DNA from: Planotetraspora silvatica
GTDB taxonomy: Bacteria > Actinomycetota > Actinomycetes > Streptosporangiales > Streptosporangiaceae
Length of the DNA: 64,000 bases
Direction of reading: 5' to 3'
Assembly: GCF_016863315.1 (NCBI RefSeq)
Contig: NZ_BOOQ01000009.1
Span: 124,001 to 188,000 of the forward strand
Shown piece after piece: positions 45,679-55,264 of this stretch (the first letter of the stretch is position 1; each line of letters starts with the position of its first letter). The notes beneath the pieces were generated by a model, which saw nothing but the letters and a program-made list of their open reading frames with translations, was not told the origin of the DNA and did not search any database. Both the position numbers and the translations under genes were made by a program.

Positions 45679-47024
45679 CAGGCCTCCTTCACGATGTGGA
45701 CGGGCAGCTGGCCGGGGGTCGAGGTCGCCTCGATGGCGGTCAGATCGCGGTCGCGGGTCTCCTTGGACAGGTAGACCGCGAGCAGGGTGAGCACGGCCGC
45801 GCCCGCCACGTAGATGGAGACGGGAAGGCCGGAGTCGTAGGCGCCGAGGAGGGCGACGGCGATGATCGGGGCGAGCGCGCCGGCCACGATCGAGGCGAGC
45901 TGGTAGCCGATCGACACGCCCGAGTAGCGCATGCGGGTCCCGAACATCTCGGAGAAGAACGCCGCCTGCGGTCCGTACATCGCGCCGTGGAAGATCAAGC
46001 CGACGGTCACGGCGAGTGTGACCAGGAAGAACGACTTCGTGTCGATCAGCGGGAAGAAGGCGAACGCCCACAGGCCCATCGCGGCGGCGCCGAACAGGTA
46101 GACGGGCCGGCGGCCGACCCTGTCGGAGAGCGCGCCCCACAGCGGGATCGTGACGAAGTGGATCGCCGAGGCGATCAGCACCGCGTTGAGCGCGGTCTGC
46201 TTGGACAGGCCGGCCGCCTCCACCGCGTACACCAGGATGAAGGCGGTGATGACGTAGTAGGAGATGTTCTCGACCAGCCGGGCGCCGATCGCGAGGACGA
46301 CGTCACGCCAGTGGTAGCGGAACACGTCGAGGATGGGCATCGACGGCGCCTTGTCCTGCTTGGCGAGCGCCTCCTGGAAGACGGGGGACTCGGTGACGGT
46401 GAGCCGGATCCACAGGCCGATCAGCACGAGCACGCCGGACAGCAGGAACGGGATCCGCCATCCCCAGGCGAGGAAGGCGTCGTCGGGCTGGACGGCGGTG
46501 AGCAGCGCGAGCACGCCGGTGGCGATCAGGTTGCCGCCCGGGGCGCCGGCCTGCGGCCACGAGGCCCAGAAGCCGCGGTTGCGGGGCTCGCCGTGCTCGG
46601 AGACGAGCAGCACCGCGCCGCCCCATTCGCCGCCGAGGGCGAAGCCCTGGATCAGCCGGAGCAGGGTCAGCAGGACGGCGGCTCCGGCGCCCAGCGTGGC
46701 GTAGGTGGGCAGGAGACCGATCAGGAACGTCGCGCCGCCCATCATCAGGAGACTGATGACGAGCAGTCGCTTGCGGCCGAGCCGGTCGCCGTAGTGGCCG
46801 AAGACCAGCCCGCCGAGCGGGCGGGCGGCGAATCCCACGGCGTAGGTGAGGAAGGAGAACAACGTGCCCGTGAGTGCGTCCTGCGTGGGGAAGAACAGCT
46901 TGTTGAAGACGAGCGCGGCCGCGGAGCCGTAGAGGAAGAAGTCGTACCACTCGATCGTGGTACCGATCAGGCTGGCGCCGACGATCTTGCCGATCCGGGT
47001 GCGGGGTGGCGATGTGCTGACCAT
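45678..47024 (-). CDS. MFS transporter, metabolite:H+ symporter (MHS) family
   Basis: 448 aa from ATG 47024 (GAGGAG upstream). Twelve hydrophobic segments; the N-terminal GTTIEWYDFFLYGSAAALVF and the motif GHYGDRLGRKRLL assign it to the MHS family (ProP, KgtP, ShiA relatives), which imports organic acids or osmolytes with protons. Neighbours acting on 3-hydroxybutyrate suggest that monomer or its oligomers as the substrate. Translation is coupled to the downstream esterase. Confidence 0.88.
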   Translation of the reverse strand: MVSTSPPRTRIGKIVGASLIGTTIEWYDFFLYGSAAALVFNKLFFPTQDALTGTLFSFLTYAVGFAARPLGGLVFGHYGDRLGRKRLLVISLLMMGGATFLIGLLPTYATLGAGAAVLLTLLRLIQGFALGGEWGGAVLLVSEHGEPRNRGFWASWPQAGAPGGNLIATGVLALLTAVQPDDAFLAWGWRIPFLLSGVLVLIGLWIRLTVTESPVFQEALAKQDKAPSMPILDVFRYHWRDVVLAIGARLVENISYYVITAFILVYAVEAAGLSKQTALNAVLIASAIHFVTIPLWGALSDRVGRRPVYLFGAAAMGLWAFAFFPLIDTKSFFLVTLAVTVGLIFHGAMYGPQAAFFSEMFGTRMRYSGVSIGYQLASIVAGALAPIIAVALLGAYDSGLPVSIYVAGAAVLTLLAVYLSKETRDRDLTAIEATSTPGQLPVHIVKEA

Positions 47025-47102
47025 CTCGAACTCCTCGCATGGGGGGTTCCGGCCAACGTACGCAGTGACCCGGATCACTCCTATGGGGCCTCCACACACA
47101 CC

Positions 47103-48956
47103 TCAGGCGTCGGGCATGTGGGTGCGCAGGCGGTGCAGTCTCAGGGCGAGCTGGATCTCCAGGGCACGCTCGGGCTCCTGCCAGTCGCCGCCGAGGAGTT
47201 GCCCCACCCGGTCGAGCCGCTGGGTCACCGTGTTGACGTGGATGTGCAGCGCGTCAGCCGTACGGGACAGGGAGCCGCCCACGCCGAAGTAGGCCGTCAA
47301 CGTCTTGACCAGGGCGGTCCCGCGCCGCGTGTCGTAGTCGAGCACCGGGCCGAGAGCCGAGACGAGGAAGCCGGCGACGTCGCGGCCCTCGCCGATCAGC
47401 AGGCCGACGAAGCCGAGTTCCTCCGCGCTCGCCCCGTCGCCCGTGCGCCCGAGAGAGATCAGCGCGTCGGCGCAGCGCTGGGCCTCGCGGTAGGCCTCCG
47501 CCACCGGAGCGGGGCTGCCCGCCGCGGCGCCCGCCGTCGCCGGACGCCCGAGGGAGGCGCTCAGCTCGGCCGCGGCTCGGCGCGCCATCAGGCCCGGCTT
47601 GTCGCCGGGGAGCAGCAGGACGACCTCGTCACCGCGCGCGGCGGCCAGACCGTGGGCGACGGACGCCTGCGACGATGCCCAGAACGCGGCGCGCTCCCGC
47701 TGCCCCTCGTGCCGGGCGACGATCAGCACGTGCGGGGCGCCGAGGTCCACGCCGAGCCTGCGTGCCCGGTCACGCAGGCCGCCGAGGTCGGGCCGGGAGA
47801 TGAGGTCGTCGAGAAGCTCGCCGCGTACCCTGCCCTCGGCTTCGGACACGCTGCGCCTGAACAGCAGCAACAGTGCGGTCACCAGGGCCGCCCGCTCCAG
47901 GATGCGCTGGTCGGTGTCGGAGACCGGGCTGTCGGTCCGCAACACCAGCGTGCACAGCGGCGCCGCGCCGACGTCGACCGAGGCCACGAACGCGTCGCCC
48001 CTCTTGACCGTACGGCCGAGCGCGCGCGACGACTGGGCCGCGTCGAACACTCCCGCGTCCAGGTCGCCCGCCTGCCCGACGAGCGGCCGGCCCTCGTCGT
48101 CGAGGACGGTCAGGCTGCCGCCGAGCACCTCGGTCACGACGGCCGCGACGTCCTCCACGCCGCCGCCCCGCAGGACGAGGCCGGTCATCCGGTCGTGGGC
48201 GTCCGCCGCCCGCTCGATGGCCTCGCTGTGCGCGCGGATCAGACCGTTCGCCTGGCTCAGCTCCGCCAGGGCGGCCCTGGTCTCCTGCAGCAGCCGGGCG
48301 TTGTCGATCGCGACGGCGGCGTGCGCGGCCAGCGAGACCAACAGCGCCACCTCCTCCTGGAGGAACGGCCGGGCGCTCCGGTTGGCGGCGAACAGCACGC
48401 CGATCACCTGGGCGCCGATGCGGAGCGGGACGCCGAGAATGGCCACCAGGCCCTCCTCGTGCACCGCCTCGTCGATCGTGTTCGTGTGCCGGAAGCGCGG
48501 GTCGTCGAAGTAGTCCGCCGTGTTGTACGGCATGCCCGTCTGCGCGACGAGTCCGCCGAGGCCGGCGCCCATGGCCAGCCGTACCCGCCGGAAGTGCGCG
48601 GAGATGGAACCGTCCGTCACCCGCATGTAGGTGTCGCCGTGCTCCGGGTCGTTCAGCGTCATGTAGGCGATGTCGGTGCCGAGCAGCAGCCGGGCCCGGT
48701 GCACGATCGCCTCGAGCACCGCGTCGAGGTCGCTCAGCCCGGCGAGGTCGCTCGCCGTGTCGAACAGGGCCGACAGTTCGGCCTCCCGCTTGGCCCTCCT
48801 GCGCAACATCGCACGGACCTTGAGCGCGGCGACCTTGGCCTGCTCCAGGTCGTCGAGCGTCGCGGAGTCGGCGCCGGCCGCGCGCGCCTGCAGGACCGGC
48901 CCCTCGAACTCCACGGCCGAAGCCTCCCTGACCAGGAGTTCGAGGTAGACGTTCAC
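47103..48956 (-). CDS. GAF-domain PucR/CdaR-type transcriptional regulator
   Basis: 617 aa. An N-terminal coiled coil (about 35-65) leads to a GAF domain (about 65-225, GVPLRIGAQVIGVLFAANR), a middle domain and a PucR-type C-terminal helix-turn-helix (about 560-612: TLTAYFGVGGSLSRTADALHIHVNTVTQRLDRV). GTG 48956 starts one base after the bdhA stop, so it is second in the operon. It likely activates these genes when 3-hydroxybutyrate or a related small molecule binds the GAF domain; the ligand is a guess. Confidence 0.88.
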   Translation of the reverse strand: MNVYLELLVREASAVEFEGPVLQARAAGADSATLDDLEQAKVAALKVRAMLRRRAKREAELSALFDTASDLAGLSDLDAVLEAIVHRARLLLGTDIAYMTLNDPEHGDTYMRVTDGSISAHFRRVRLAMGAGLGGLVAQTGMPYNTADYFDDPRFRHTNTIDEAVHEEGLVAILGVPLRIGAQVIGVLFAANRSARPFLQEEVALLVSLAAHAAVAIDNARLLQETRAALAELSQANGLIRAHSEAIERAADAHDRMTGLVLRGGGVEDVAAVVTEVLGGSLTVLDDEGRPLVGQAGDLDAGVFDAAQSSRALGRTVKRGDAFVASVDVGAAPLCTLVLRTDSPVSDTDQRILERAALVTALLLLFRRSVSEAEGRVRGELLDDLISRPDLGGLRDRARRLGVDLGAPHVLIVARHEGQRERAAFWASSQASVAHGLAAARGDEVVLLLPGDKPGLMARRAAAELSASLGRPATAGAAAGSPAPVAEAYREAQRCADALISLGRTGDGASAEELGFVGLLIGEGRDVAGFLVSALGPVLDYDTRRGTALVKTLTAYFGVGGSLSRTADALHIHVNTVTQRLDRVGQLLGGDWQEPERALEIQLALRLHRLRTHMPDA

Positions 48957-48957
48957 G

Positions 48958-49719
48958 TCAGCGCGCGCTCCATCCTCCGTCGAGCGGGATCGACACCCCG
49001 GTGATGAACGACCCCTGCGGGCCGCACAGGTAGGCCACCATCGCGGCGACCTCGTCGGGCTCGATCAGCCGCTTGATCGCCGCCGGCGCGAGCATGACCT
49101 GCTCCACGACCTCGTCCTCGCTGATGCCGTGGGTCCGCGCCTGGTCGGCGATCTGGTTCTCCACGAGCGGGGTGCGGACGTAGGCGGGGTTCACGCAGTT
49201 CGACGTGACGCCGTGCGGCGCCCCTTCGAGCGCGATCACCTTCGAGAGTCCCTCGAGTGCGTGCTTGGCCGTCACATAGGCCGACTTGTACGGCGAGGCG
49301 CGCAGGCCGTGCACCGAGGAGATGTTGACGACCCGTCCCCAGCCTCGCTCGTACATACCGGGCAACATGGCCCTGGCCAGCAGGAAGGGCGCCTCGACCA
49401 TGACCCGGAGGATCTTCGAGAAGGTCTCGGGAGGGAACTCCTCGATCGGCGCGACGTGCTGGAAACCCGCGTTGTTGACCACGATGTCGGCGGAGATCTC
49501 GCCGCCCAGCTGGTCCTGCCAGGCGGTCAGGAAGGCGGGGTCGGACAGGTCGACGACGAGGGGGGCGCCGCCGACCTCCGCGGCCACCTGTTTCGCGGCG
49601 TCGCCGTTCACGTCGGCGACGATCACGTGCGCGCCCTCGCCGGCCAGCCGGCGGGCGCAGGCCCGGCCGATGCCGCTGCCCGCACCCGTCACCAGAGCGG
49701 TACGCCCTTCAAGGCTCAT
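48958..49719 (-). CDS. bdhA: 3-hydroxybutyrate dehydrogenase
   Basis: 253 aa short-chain dehydrogenase. NAD loop TGAGSGIG (11-18), NNAG (82-85), catalytic Ser134/135, Tyr148 and Lys152. The family-specific stretches AGFQHVAPIEEFP, VHGLRASPYKSAY and RTPLVENQIADQA match bacterial 3-hydroxybutyrate dehydrogenases (oxidation of 3-hydroxybutyrate to acetoacetate) better than generic SDRs. It is first in an operon with a PucR regulator, MFS transporter and two hydrolases. AGGGTGA precedes ATG 49719. Confidence 0.9.
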   Translation of the reverse strand: MSLEGRTALVTGAGSGIGRACARRLAGEGAHVIVADVNGDAAKQVAAEVGGAPLVVDLSDPAFLTAWQDQLGGEISADIVVNNAGFQHVAPIEEFPPETFSKILRVMVEAPFLLARAMLPGMYERGWGRVVNISSVHGLRASPYKSAYVTAKHALEGLSKVIALEGAPHGVTSNCVNPAYVRTPLVENQIADQARTHGISEDEVVEQVMLAPAAIKRLIEPDEVAAMVAYLCGPQGSFITGVSIPLDGGWSAR

Positions 49720-49722
49720 GAC

Positions 49723-49739
49723 GATTCACCCTAGGAATC
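49723..49739. promoter_or_regulatory. Inverted repeat before bdhA
   Basis: GATTC-ACCCTAG-GAATC covers the ribosome-binding region of bdhA in the 67-bp gap after fumC. It could be an operator for the PucR regulator of the operon. Arms are only five bases, so chance is possible. Confidence 0.3.
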
Positions 49740-49786
49740 GCGGCCGGTCCGGCCCATGGGGGCGGCAGACATAGATCGTCGTCCTC

Positions 49787-51178
49787 CTATGTGGGCCGGG
49801 TCATGGAGAGCACGTCGAGGATCTCGTCGAGTTGCGCTTCCGACACCGTGCCGTCGGCGACGTGGCCGCGCTCGACGACGACCTGCCTGATCGTCTTGCG
49901 CTCCGCGAGCGCCTGTTTGGCGATCTTCGCGGCCTCCTCGTACCCGAGGTACCGGTTCAGCGGGGTGACGATGGACGGGGACGACTCGGCGTACTCCCTG
50001 AGCCGGTCGGCGTTGGCGGTGATCCCGCTGACGCACCGGTCGGCCAGCAGTCGCGAGACGTTCGCCAGCAGCCTGATGGACTCCAGCACGTTGCGCGCCA
50101 TGACCGGGAGCATCACGTTGAGCTCGAACGCGCCGGAGGCCCCGGCCATCGCGATCGTCGCGTCGTTGCCGACGACCTGCGCGGCCACCATCGTGACCGC
50201 CTCGGGGATGACCGGGTTCACCTTGCCCGGCATGATCGAGGAACCCGGCTGGAGATCGGGAAGGTTGATCTCCCCCAGGCCCGCCCGCGGACCCGAGCCC
50301 ATCCAGCGGAGATCGTTGGCGATCTTGTTGAGGGAGACCGCGACCACCCGCAGCGCACCCGAGAGCTCGACCAGGCCGTCTCTGGCGCCCTGCGCCTCGA
50401 AGTGGTTCCTGGCCTCGGTGAACGGGAGACCGGTCGTGCGGCTCAGCTCCGCGATGACGGTGGCCGCCCAGTCGGGGGCGGGGACGTTGATGCCGGTGCC
50501 GACGGCCGTGCCGCCCAGGGGCAGCTCGGCGAGGCGCGGGATCACGCTCTGCAGCCGTTCGATCCCCAGCTCGATCTGCGTGGAGTAGCCGCCGAATTCC
50601 TGGCCGAGCGTGACGGGCGTGGCGTCCATGAGGTGCGTGCGGCCCGACTTGACCACGTCGGCGAACTCCGCCGCCTTCTGCTCGAGCGCCGACGCGAGGT
50701 GCTCGAGCGCGGGGGTCAGGTCGTGCGCGACCGCCATGGTGGCGGCCACGTGGATCGAGGAGGGGAACACGTCGTTGGACGACTGGGCCGCGTTGACGTG
50801 GTCGTTCGGGTGTACCGGCCGTCCCAGCCGCTCCTCCGCGAGTGTGGCGACGACCTCGTTGGCGTTCATGTTGGACGAGGTGCCCGAGCCGGTCTGGAAC
50901 ACGTCCACGGGGAACTGGTCGTTCCAGCGGCCCTCGGCCACCTCGTCCGCCGCGTCCCGTACGGCCTCGGCCAGGTCTTTGTCGATGACTCCGTACTCGG
51001 CGTTGACCGTGGCGCAGGCCGCCTTGATCCGCCCGAGTGCGGAGATGTGCGCGGGCTCTAGCCCGCGGCCTGAGATGGGGAAGTTCTCCACGGCCCGCTG
51101 GGTCTGCGCCCGCCATTTCGCGCGGGCGGGAACCCGCACCTCGCCCATGGAGTCGTGCTCGATCCGGAAATCGTCCAT
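49787..51178 (-). CDS. fumC: Fumarate hydratase, class II
   Basis: 463 aa. It interconverts fumarate and malate without an iron-sulfur cluster. The superfamily signature [11 protein letters not shown] (312-322) with catalytic Ser313, the [12 protein letters not shown] loop (97-108), and the THLMDATP motif (His182 region) are complete. It lies downstream of two kinase genes on the same strand. A second, unrelated class I fumarase is encoded 4.3 kb away. In mycobacteria fumC is next to glpX; here glpX is about 11 kb further on. Confidence 0.96.
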   Translation of the reverse strand: MDDFRIEHDSMGEVRVPARAKWRAQTQRAVENFPISGRGLEPAHISALGRIKAACATVNAEYGVIDKDLAEAVRDAADEVAEGRWNDQFPVDVFQTGSGTSSNMNANEVVATLAEERLGRPVHPNDHVNAAQSSNDVFPSSIHVAATMAVAHDLTPALEHLASALEQKAAEFADVVKSGRTHLMDATPVTLGQEFGGYSTQIELGIERLQSVIPRLAELPLGGTAVGTGINVPAPDWAATVIAELSRTTGLPFTEARNHFEAQGARDGLVELSGALRVVAVSLNKIANDLRWMGSGPRAGLGEINLPDLQPGSSIMPGKVNPVIPEAVTMVAAQVVGNDATIAMAGASGAFELNVMLPVMARNVLESIRLLANVSRLLADRCVSGITANADRLREYAESSPSIVTPLNRYLGYEEAAKIAKQALAERKTIRQVVVERGHVADGTVSEAQLDEILDVLSMTRPT

Positions 51179-51190
51179 GCCCCAGTCCTA

Positions 51191-52732
51191 TCAAGTGCCG
51201 CCGGGACCGGCGGCGAAGGCCGCCACCGCCACGACGGCGAGCACGATGAAGACGGCGAGTGCGATCGCGAGCACCGTGAGGAGACGCCTCCCGGTGCCGT
51301 CCGTCTCCGGCTGGGAGGGATCACCTCTCATCGCGAACAGGTCCGTGCCGAGCCCGCGATCACCGGACGGGGCGGGGAGCTCGGGCGGCGGGCCGGAGAC
51401 CTGCGGCGGCGTCGGCACGACAGGCGCAGCCGCCGGCCCCGGCATGGCGGGTCGGACTGCGCCCGGTGGCGGTGCGGCGGGTCGCGGTGCGCCCGGCCCC
51501 GGCATGGCGGGTCGCGGCGCCGGATGCCCCGCGGCGGGAGCGGCCGGACCGGGGGGACGGCCTGAACCCTCACGCGGAAGGGGGCGACCCGGCAGCCTGC
51601 CGGGGGCCGTCGTGTCCTCCTCAGAAGTCCCGGCCGCGGCCGGCCCGGGTGGCGGGCTCGCCGAAGCGGACGTCGGCGAGGAGGCGGGCGCCGGTCCCGG
51701 AGGACCGGGCAGGGGCCGCTTGATCACCATCGTCCCCTCGTCGTCCGCCCGGTGTGACGCGGAGCGCGGGGAGGCAGGCGGCGCGGGCCGGGGTGCCTGC
51801 GCGGAGCGCTGAGCGGGAGGTGGCGCGGAGCGGGGAGCGGCGGGCGGCGTCCGGGGGGCCGGGGACGGCGAAGCCGTACGGGGAGCCGCGGAGGGGTGCG
51901 GCCGGCCTGACGGGGTGTCGGCCACCGCGCGTAACATCGCGGCCGCCCTGTCGGGCGAGAGCCGTAAGGTGTGGTCCTTGTTCAGCAGGCCCTCGAGCAC
52001 GGGGCGCAGCGGGCCCGCCTGGGTCGGCGGGTCCGCGGTCTCGGTCATGAGAGCCGCGAGCGTCTCCTGGACCGTGCCCCGTTCGTAGGCGGGCCGCCCC
52101 TCGACGGCGAAGTACAACGTCGCGCCGAGCGACCACATGTCCGACTCGGGACCGGTGTAGTCGCCTCTGGCCCGTTCCGGCGCGGTGTACCCCGGCGATC
52201 CGATCACCATGCCGGTCCGCGTGAGAGGGCTGTCGCCGGGCGCCTTGGCGATGCCGAAGTCGGTCAGGACGACCCTGCCCGCGTCGGTCAGCAGCACGTT
52301 CCCGGGCTTCACGTCGCGGTGGAGGATGTTCTGGGCATGCGCGGCCCGCAGCGCTCCCAGCAGGTCGTAGCCGATCTGGGCGACCAGCCGGGGCGGGAGC
52401 GGGCCCTCCTCGTCGATCACCTGCTCGAGTGATCGCCCGTCGACCAGTTCCATGACGATCCACGGACTGCCGTCCACCTCGATGGCGTCATGGATCGTGG
52501 CGACCGACGGATGACGGACCCGGGCCGCGATCCGGCCCTCGCGGATCATGCGCTCCCGCAGCTCCTCGCGCTGCGCACGGTTGAGCCCCGGGTCCTGGCG
52601 GATCTGCTTGAGCGCCACGACGCGTGCGAGTGAGCGGTCGAAGGCGCGCCAGACGGTGCCCATCGTGCCCCGGCCGATGGGTGTGATCAGCTCGTATCGA
52701 CCGGCGATCAGCCGCGGTTGCTGTTCCGGCAT
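51191..52732 (-). CDS. Serine/threonine protein kinase with C-terminal membrane anchor
   Basis: 513 aa. Kinase domain 12-265: GRGTMG loop (20-25), Lys42, HRD with Asp140, DFG (158-160), APE in GYTAPERA. A Pro/Ala/Arg-rich linker (about 270-480) leads to one transmembrane helix (about 482-508) and almost nothing outside, so it is unlikely to sense an external ligand by itself. ATG 52732 lacks a Shine-Dalgarno, but TATCTT lies exactly 7 bases upstream, a leaderless arrangement. It overlaps nothing and ends 12 bases before fumC. Confidence 0.93.
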   Translation of the reverse strand: MPEQQPRLIAGRYELITPIGRGTMGTVWRAFDRSLARVVALKQIRQDPGLNRAQREELRERMIREGRIAARVRHPSVATIHDAIEVDGSPWIVMELVDGRSLEQVIDEEGPLPPRLVAQIGYDLLGALRAAHAQNILHRDVKPGNVLLTDAGRVVLTDFGIAKAPGDSPLTRTGMVIGSPGYTAPERARGDYTGPESDMWSLGATLYFAVEGRPAYERGTVQETLAALMTETADPPTQAGPLRPVLEGLLNKDHTLRLSPDRAAAMLRAVADTPSGRPHPSAAPRTASPSPAPRTPPAAPRSAPPPAQRSAQAPRPAPPASPRSASHRADDEGTMVIKRPLPGPPGPAPASSPTSASASPPPGPAAAGTSEEDTTAPGRLPGRPLPREGSGRPPGPAAPAAGHPAPRPAMPGPGAPRPAAPPPGAVRPAMPGPAAAPVVPTPPQVSGPPPELPAPSGDRGLGTDLFAMRGDPSQPETDGTGRRLLTVLAIALAVFIVLAVVAVAAFAAGPGGT

Positions 52733-52774
52733 ATTAAGAAAGATAGCGATTCTCGGTTGAGAAGCGTCTTCCGG

Positions 52775-53938
52775 TCACTTGAGTTTTTTCGGCCGGTACC
52801 GACGCGGCAGCACCATCGCGATGACCTGGACCAGCCGCTGGATCACCGGAACGCCGACGGAGTGATGCCTGGTGGGTCCGGTGGGCTTGCGATGCACGCC
52901 CTCGGCCGGTCGTCGCGGATTCTGGGGGTAGCTCCTGGTCTGGTGCGGGCCCGAGTCCTGAGGGTCGCGCGGATAGCTGCGCGGCGCCACGCCCGGCGCG
53001 GGCCGGGGCTCGGCCCGGTGCTGCCCCCGGTGTTGTGGCCTGCGCGGAGCCGTCGGCACCGCCGTCGAAGCCTGGGGACGGATCGGCCGGTGCGGTTGCG
53101 GGCTCAGGTCCTCCCCGCTCCCGCCGGCGGCGATCCTGGCGAGAAGCACCGCCGCGCGGACCGCGTCGAGGCGGACGGCCGGGTCGATCTGGAGCAGCCC
53201 GCGAAGGACGGGCGCGAGCGGGCCCGCCCGCTCCATGGGGATCGGCGCGCCGCTGGTGAGTGCCGCCAGGGCGGCCGCGGCGGAACGGCGGCCGTGCAGG
53301 CCGCGTCCTTCGACCGCGGTGTAGAGCGTCGCGCCGAGAGACCACAGGTCGGCCGCCGGGCTGGCCTTGTCGCCCAGCACCCGCTCGGGCGCGATGTAAC
53401 CGGCGGAGCCGAGCACGATGCCCGCCTGGGTCAGGGAGACGTCGCCCTCCAGAGCGGCCAGCCCGAAGTCCGTCAGCACGGTCCGGTCCTGGGTCACCAG
53501 CACGTTGCTGGGCTTCACGTCGCGATGGAGGATGCCCTTGGCGTGGACGGCGCGCAGCGCGCCCAGCAGTTGCCTGCCGATGTCCGCCACGTGCCGGGGG
53601 TCGAGCGGGCCCTCCTGCTTGACGATCTCCTCGAGGGATTGGGCCTTGAGCAGCTCCATCACGATCCACGGACGTTCGTCCTCGGTGATCACGTCGAACA
53701 CCGTGATGACGGAGGGATGGGCCACCATGGCGGTGGCTCGGCCCTCGCGCTCGGTCCGCGCGCACAGCTCGGCCCGCAACTCCTCATCGAGGACCAGTGG
53801 CAGCCGGACTTCCTTGACAGCCACGTCACGGTCGAGAAGCTCGTCGCGCGCACGCCAAACGGTGCCCATGCCGCCGCGGCCGACCGGCTCCATGAGCCGG
53901 TAGCGCGCGGCTAACTGGTATCCGGACGGCGCACGCAT
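52775..53938 (-). CDS. Serine/threonine protein kinase (soluble)
   Basis: 387 aa from ATG 53938, supported by TAAGCT exactly 7 bases upstream and by alignment with its neighbour (GYQLAARYRLMEPVGRGGMG against RLIAGRYELITPIGRGTMG, compared in parts). Lys42, HRD Asp140 and DFG Asp157 are present. The C-terminal third is Arg/Pro/His-rich with no membrane helix, unlike the next gene. The two kinases probably arose by duplication. Substrates unknown. Confidence 0.92.
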   Translation of the reverse strand: MRAPSGYQLAARYRLMEPVGRGGMGTVWRARDELLDRDVAVKEVRLPLVLDEELRAELCARTEREGRATAMVAHPSVITVFDVITEDERPWIVMELLKAQSLEEIVKQEGPLDPRHVADIGRQLLGALRAVHAKGILHRDVKPSNVLVTQDRTVLTDFGLAALEGDVSLTQAGIVLGSAGYIAPERVLGDKASPAADLWSLGATLYTAVEGRGLHGRRSAAAALAALTSGAPIPMERAGPLAPVLRGLLQIDPAVRLDAVRAAVLLARIAAGGSGEDLSPQPHRPIRPQASTAVPTAPRRPQHRGQHRAEPRPAPGVAPRSYPRDPQDSGPHQTRSYPQNPRRPAEGVHRKPTGPTRHHSVGVPVIQRLVQVIAMVLPRRYRPKKLK

Positions 53939-54300
53939 GGGTGGCAGCTTACCGATTCGTGCCACATGACCTGTAGAGACCATGCCGGGAAATTGTTGAG
54001 ATCTTCTGTCAAATGTTCTGACTTGCGGGTCGTAGGTCAGCGACGACCGATGGTAAGGAGCGAGCAGCGGCAGCGCATCGGGCGACCGGCCGGGTCGTTG
54101 ACGGTCGCGTCGCGGGTCGGGCTGGGCGCAGGATCTGGATGTGCCGAGCAGGGTTCTCGCCGTGTGATCATCCGGATGGCCGAGCTTTCCGAGATCGCCG
54201 AGAAGGCGGGCCTGAAGGGGCCGGACGGGTATTTCCCTCTAAGGTCGAGGAAAAGAGCCGAGAGGATCGGCCTGTTCCTGACCTGGAGAGTGTTTAAACG
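53939..54300. other. 362-bp gap without a convincing gene
   Basis: It holds the leaderless promoter of the kinase at its left edge and is otherwise less G+C-rich than the neighbours. A plus-strand frame from 53966 has atypical composition and no ribosome site; a shorter reading from ATG 54177 is also weak. Nothing else is recognisable. Confidence 0.5.
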
Positions 54301-54627
54301 ATGCGTGAATATCAGGCCGTCGTCAGGGTCGCCCACGAGGGCTTGACCCTGTCCGAGGACGACGCGCGGGAAACACTCGACCTGGTGACCGGTGAACTTC
54401 TGATGTATTCGCCCGCGGCTCGGCTCTGGCAGGACCGGAGCGAGTTCACCATGACTGTAGGCGTGCCGTCCCTGTGGGATGTTGCGCCGTTCGCCGGGCG
54501 TTCCATCCGAGACGCCTTCAAGGCTGCCGGACTGGACGTTGCCGTTGTGCGCGTCGACGCGTGGCTGGTAGAAGAATGGGACGAGGAGCAGGAGGCGACC
54601 GGCACGGCCCCCATCTATTCGGAATAG
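54301..54627 (+). CDS. Hypothetical protein, 108 aa
   Basis: No family recognised. ATG 54301 is preceded by GGAGAG about 12 bases away. The product is acidic and soluble, without a signal peptide or membrane helix, with a mixed alpha/beta pattern and an acidic C-terminus (EEWDEEQEATG). Base composition is lower in G+C than its neighbours. It starts a patch of small genes (54.3-55.3 kb) without homologous context. Confidence 0.55.
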   Translation: MREYQAVVRVAHEGLTLSEDDARETLDLVTGELLMYSPAARLWQDRSEFTMTVGVPSLWDVAPFAGRSIRDAFKAAGLDVAVVRVDAWLVEEWDEEQEATGTAPIYSE

Positions 54628-54686
54628 ACCCCCGTGTCTTACCTATCCTGCCTGCGGTGCCGAAAGTTGAGCCCGTTTCGAAACAG

Positions 54687-54965
54687 TCAGCCTCGGGGCT
54701 CGGGTTCCTCACGTATCCGCCGTTCTTCCCGGGCAACCTCGTCAATGAAGCTCGTCAAGATCGGCAACGGAAGGCTGCTGTCTTTCAGCAGGACCTGCGG
54801 GTCCGTGCAGATGCCATCGCTGGGATAAAGCACAGTCACCAGCGCAGGCCCGAGCTCCTGATCAACGAGCTCTGCCAGTTCGATTGCCCATGCGTCGTCA
54901 TATATCGCGTCGCGGTAGGCCATGACGTGGAACTGCCGTTGGCCGTGCTCAAGGCGAACTGTCAC
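54687..54965 (-). CDS. Hypothetical protein, 92 aa
   Basis: GTG 54965 overlaps the stop of the upstream small gene by four bases (GTGA), arguing that both are real. The protein is soluble, with a central hydrophobic strand pair (GPALVTVLYPSDG) and a charged helical C-terminus (DEVAREERRIREEPEPRG). No motif recognised. It is convergent with the 108-aa gene. Confidence 0.5.
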   Translation of the reverse strand: MTVRLEHGQRQFHVMAYRDAIYDDAWAIELAELVDQELGPALVTVLYPSDGICTDPQVLLKDSSLPLPILTSFIDEVAREERRIREEPEPRG

Positions 54966-55264
54966 CTGTCGATCGTCGCATGATCACAGAACGGGTAAAC
55001 GCTGTCGGGGTTGTTCGGGTACTCGTATATTTCGCCGCCGAGCTGTCCCACTGAACCGAACAGCTTGTTCGCGGCAAGGCCCTGTTCGCTCATGCGTTGG
55101 GCGTCGTCATGGATGCTGAAGACCTGGGCCTGGCCGCAGGTGGAGAACGTTGCCTGCTGGACCTTTCCCAGGCGGCGTATGGGATTATGGCCGATTTCGA
55201 AATTCCCCACGAGGCTGGGGCGGCACGTAGTGACCGCGCTAAGTGGAATTGCAGTCGTTGCCAC
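54962..55264 (-). CDS. Hypothetical protein, 100 aa, possibly 5'-truncated
   Basis: The C-terminal two thirds look like a folded domain (CGQAQVFSIHD...NKLFGSVGQLGG...YPFCDHATIDR, with two Cys). The N-terminal 30 residues are low in similarity to anything and lack a ribosome site before GTG 55264, so the gene may have lost its start. Lower G+C than the flanks. Overlap with the following small gene supports coding. The 239 bp between this gene and the class I fumarase hold nothing I recognise. Confidence 0.42.
   Translation of the reverse strand: MATTAIPLSAVTTCRPSLVGNFEIGHNPIRRLGKVQQATFSTCGQAQVFSIHDDAQRMSEQGLAANKLFGSVGQLGGEIYEYPNNPDSVYPFCDHATIDR

Noticed and set aside
45696-49004. A 1,102-codon plus-strand frame
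   Set aside because: It runs antisense to the transporter, regulator and dehydrogenase genes, and its composition (Arg/Gln/Gly/Asp/His-rich, no hydrophobic core) is that of a high-GC shadow frame.
53966-54346. A 126-codon plus-strand frame before the 108-aa gene
   Set aside because: No ribosome site, unusual composition, and it overlaps the better-supported gene in another frame.
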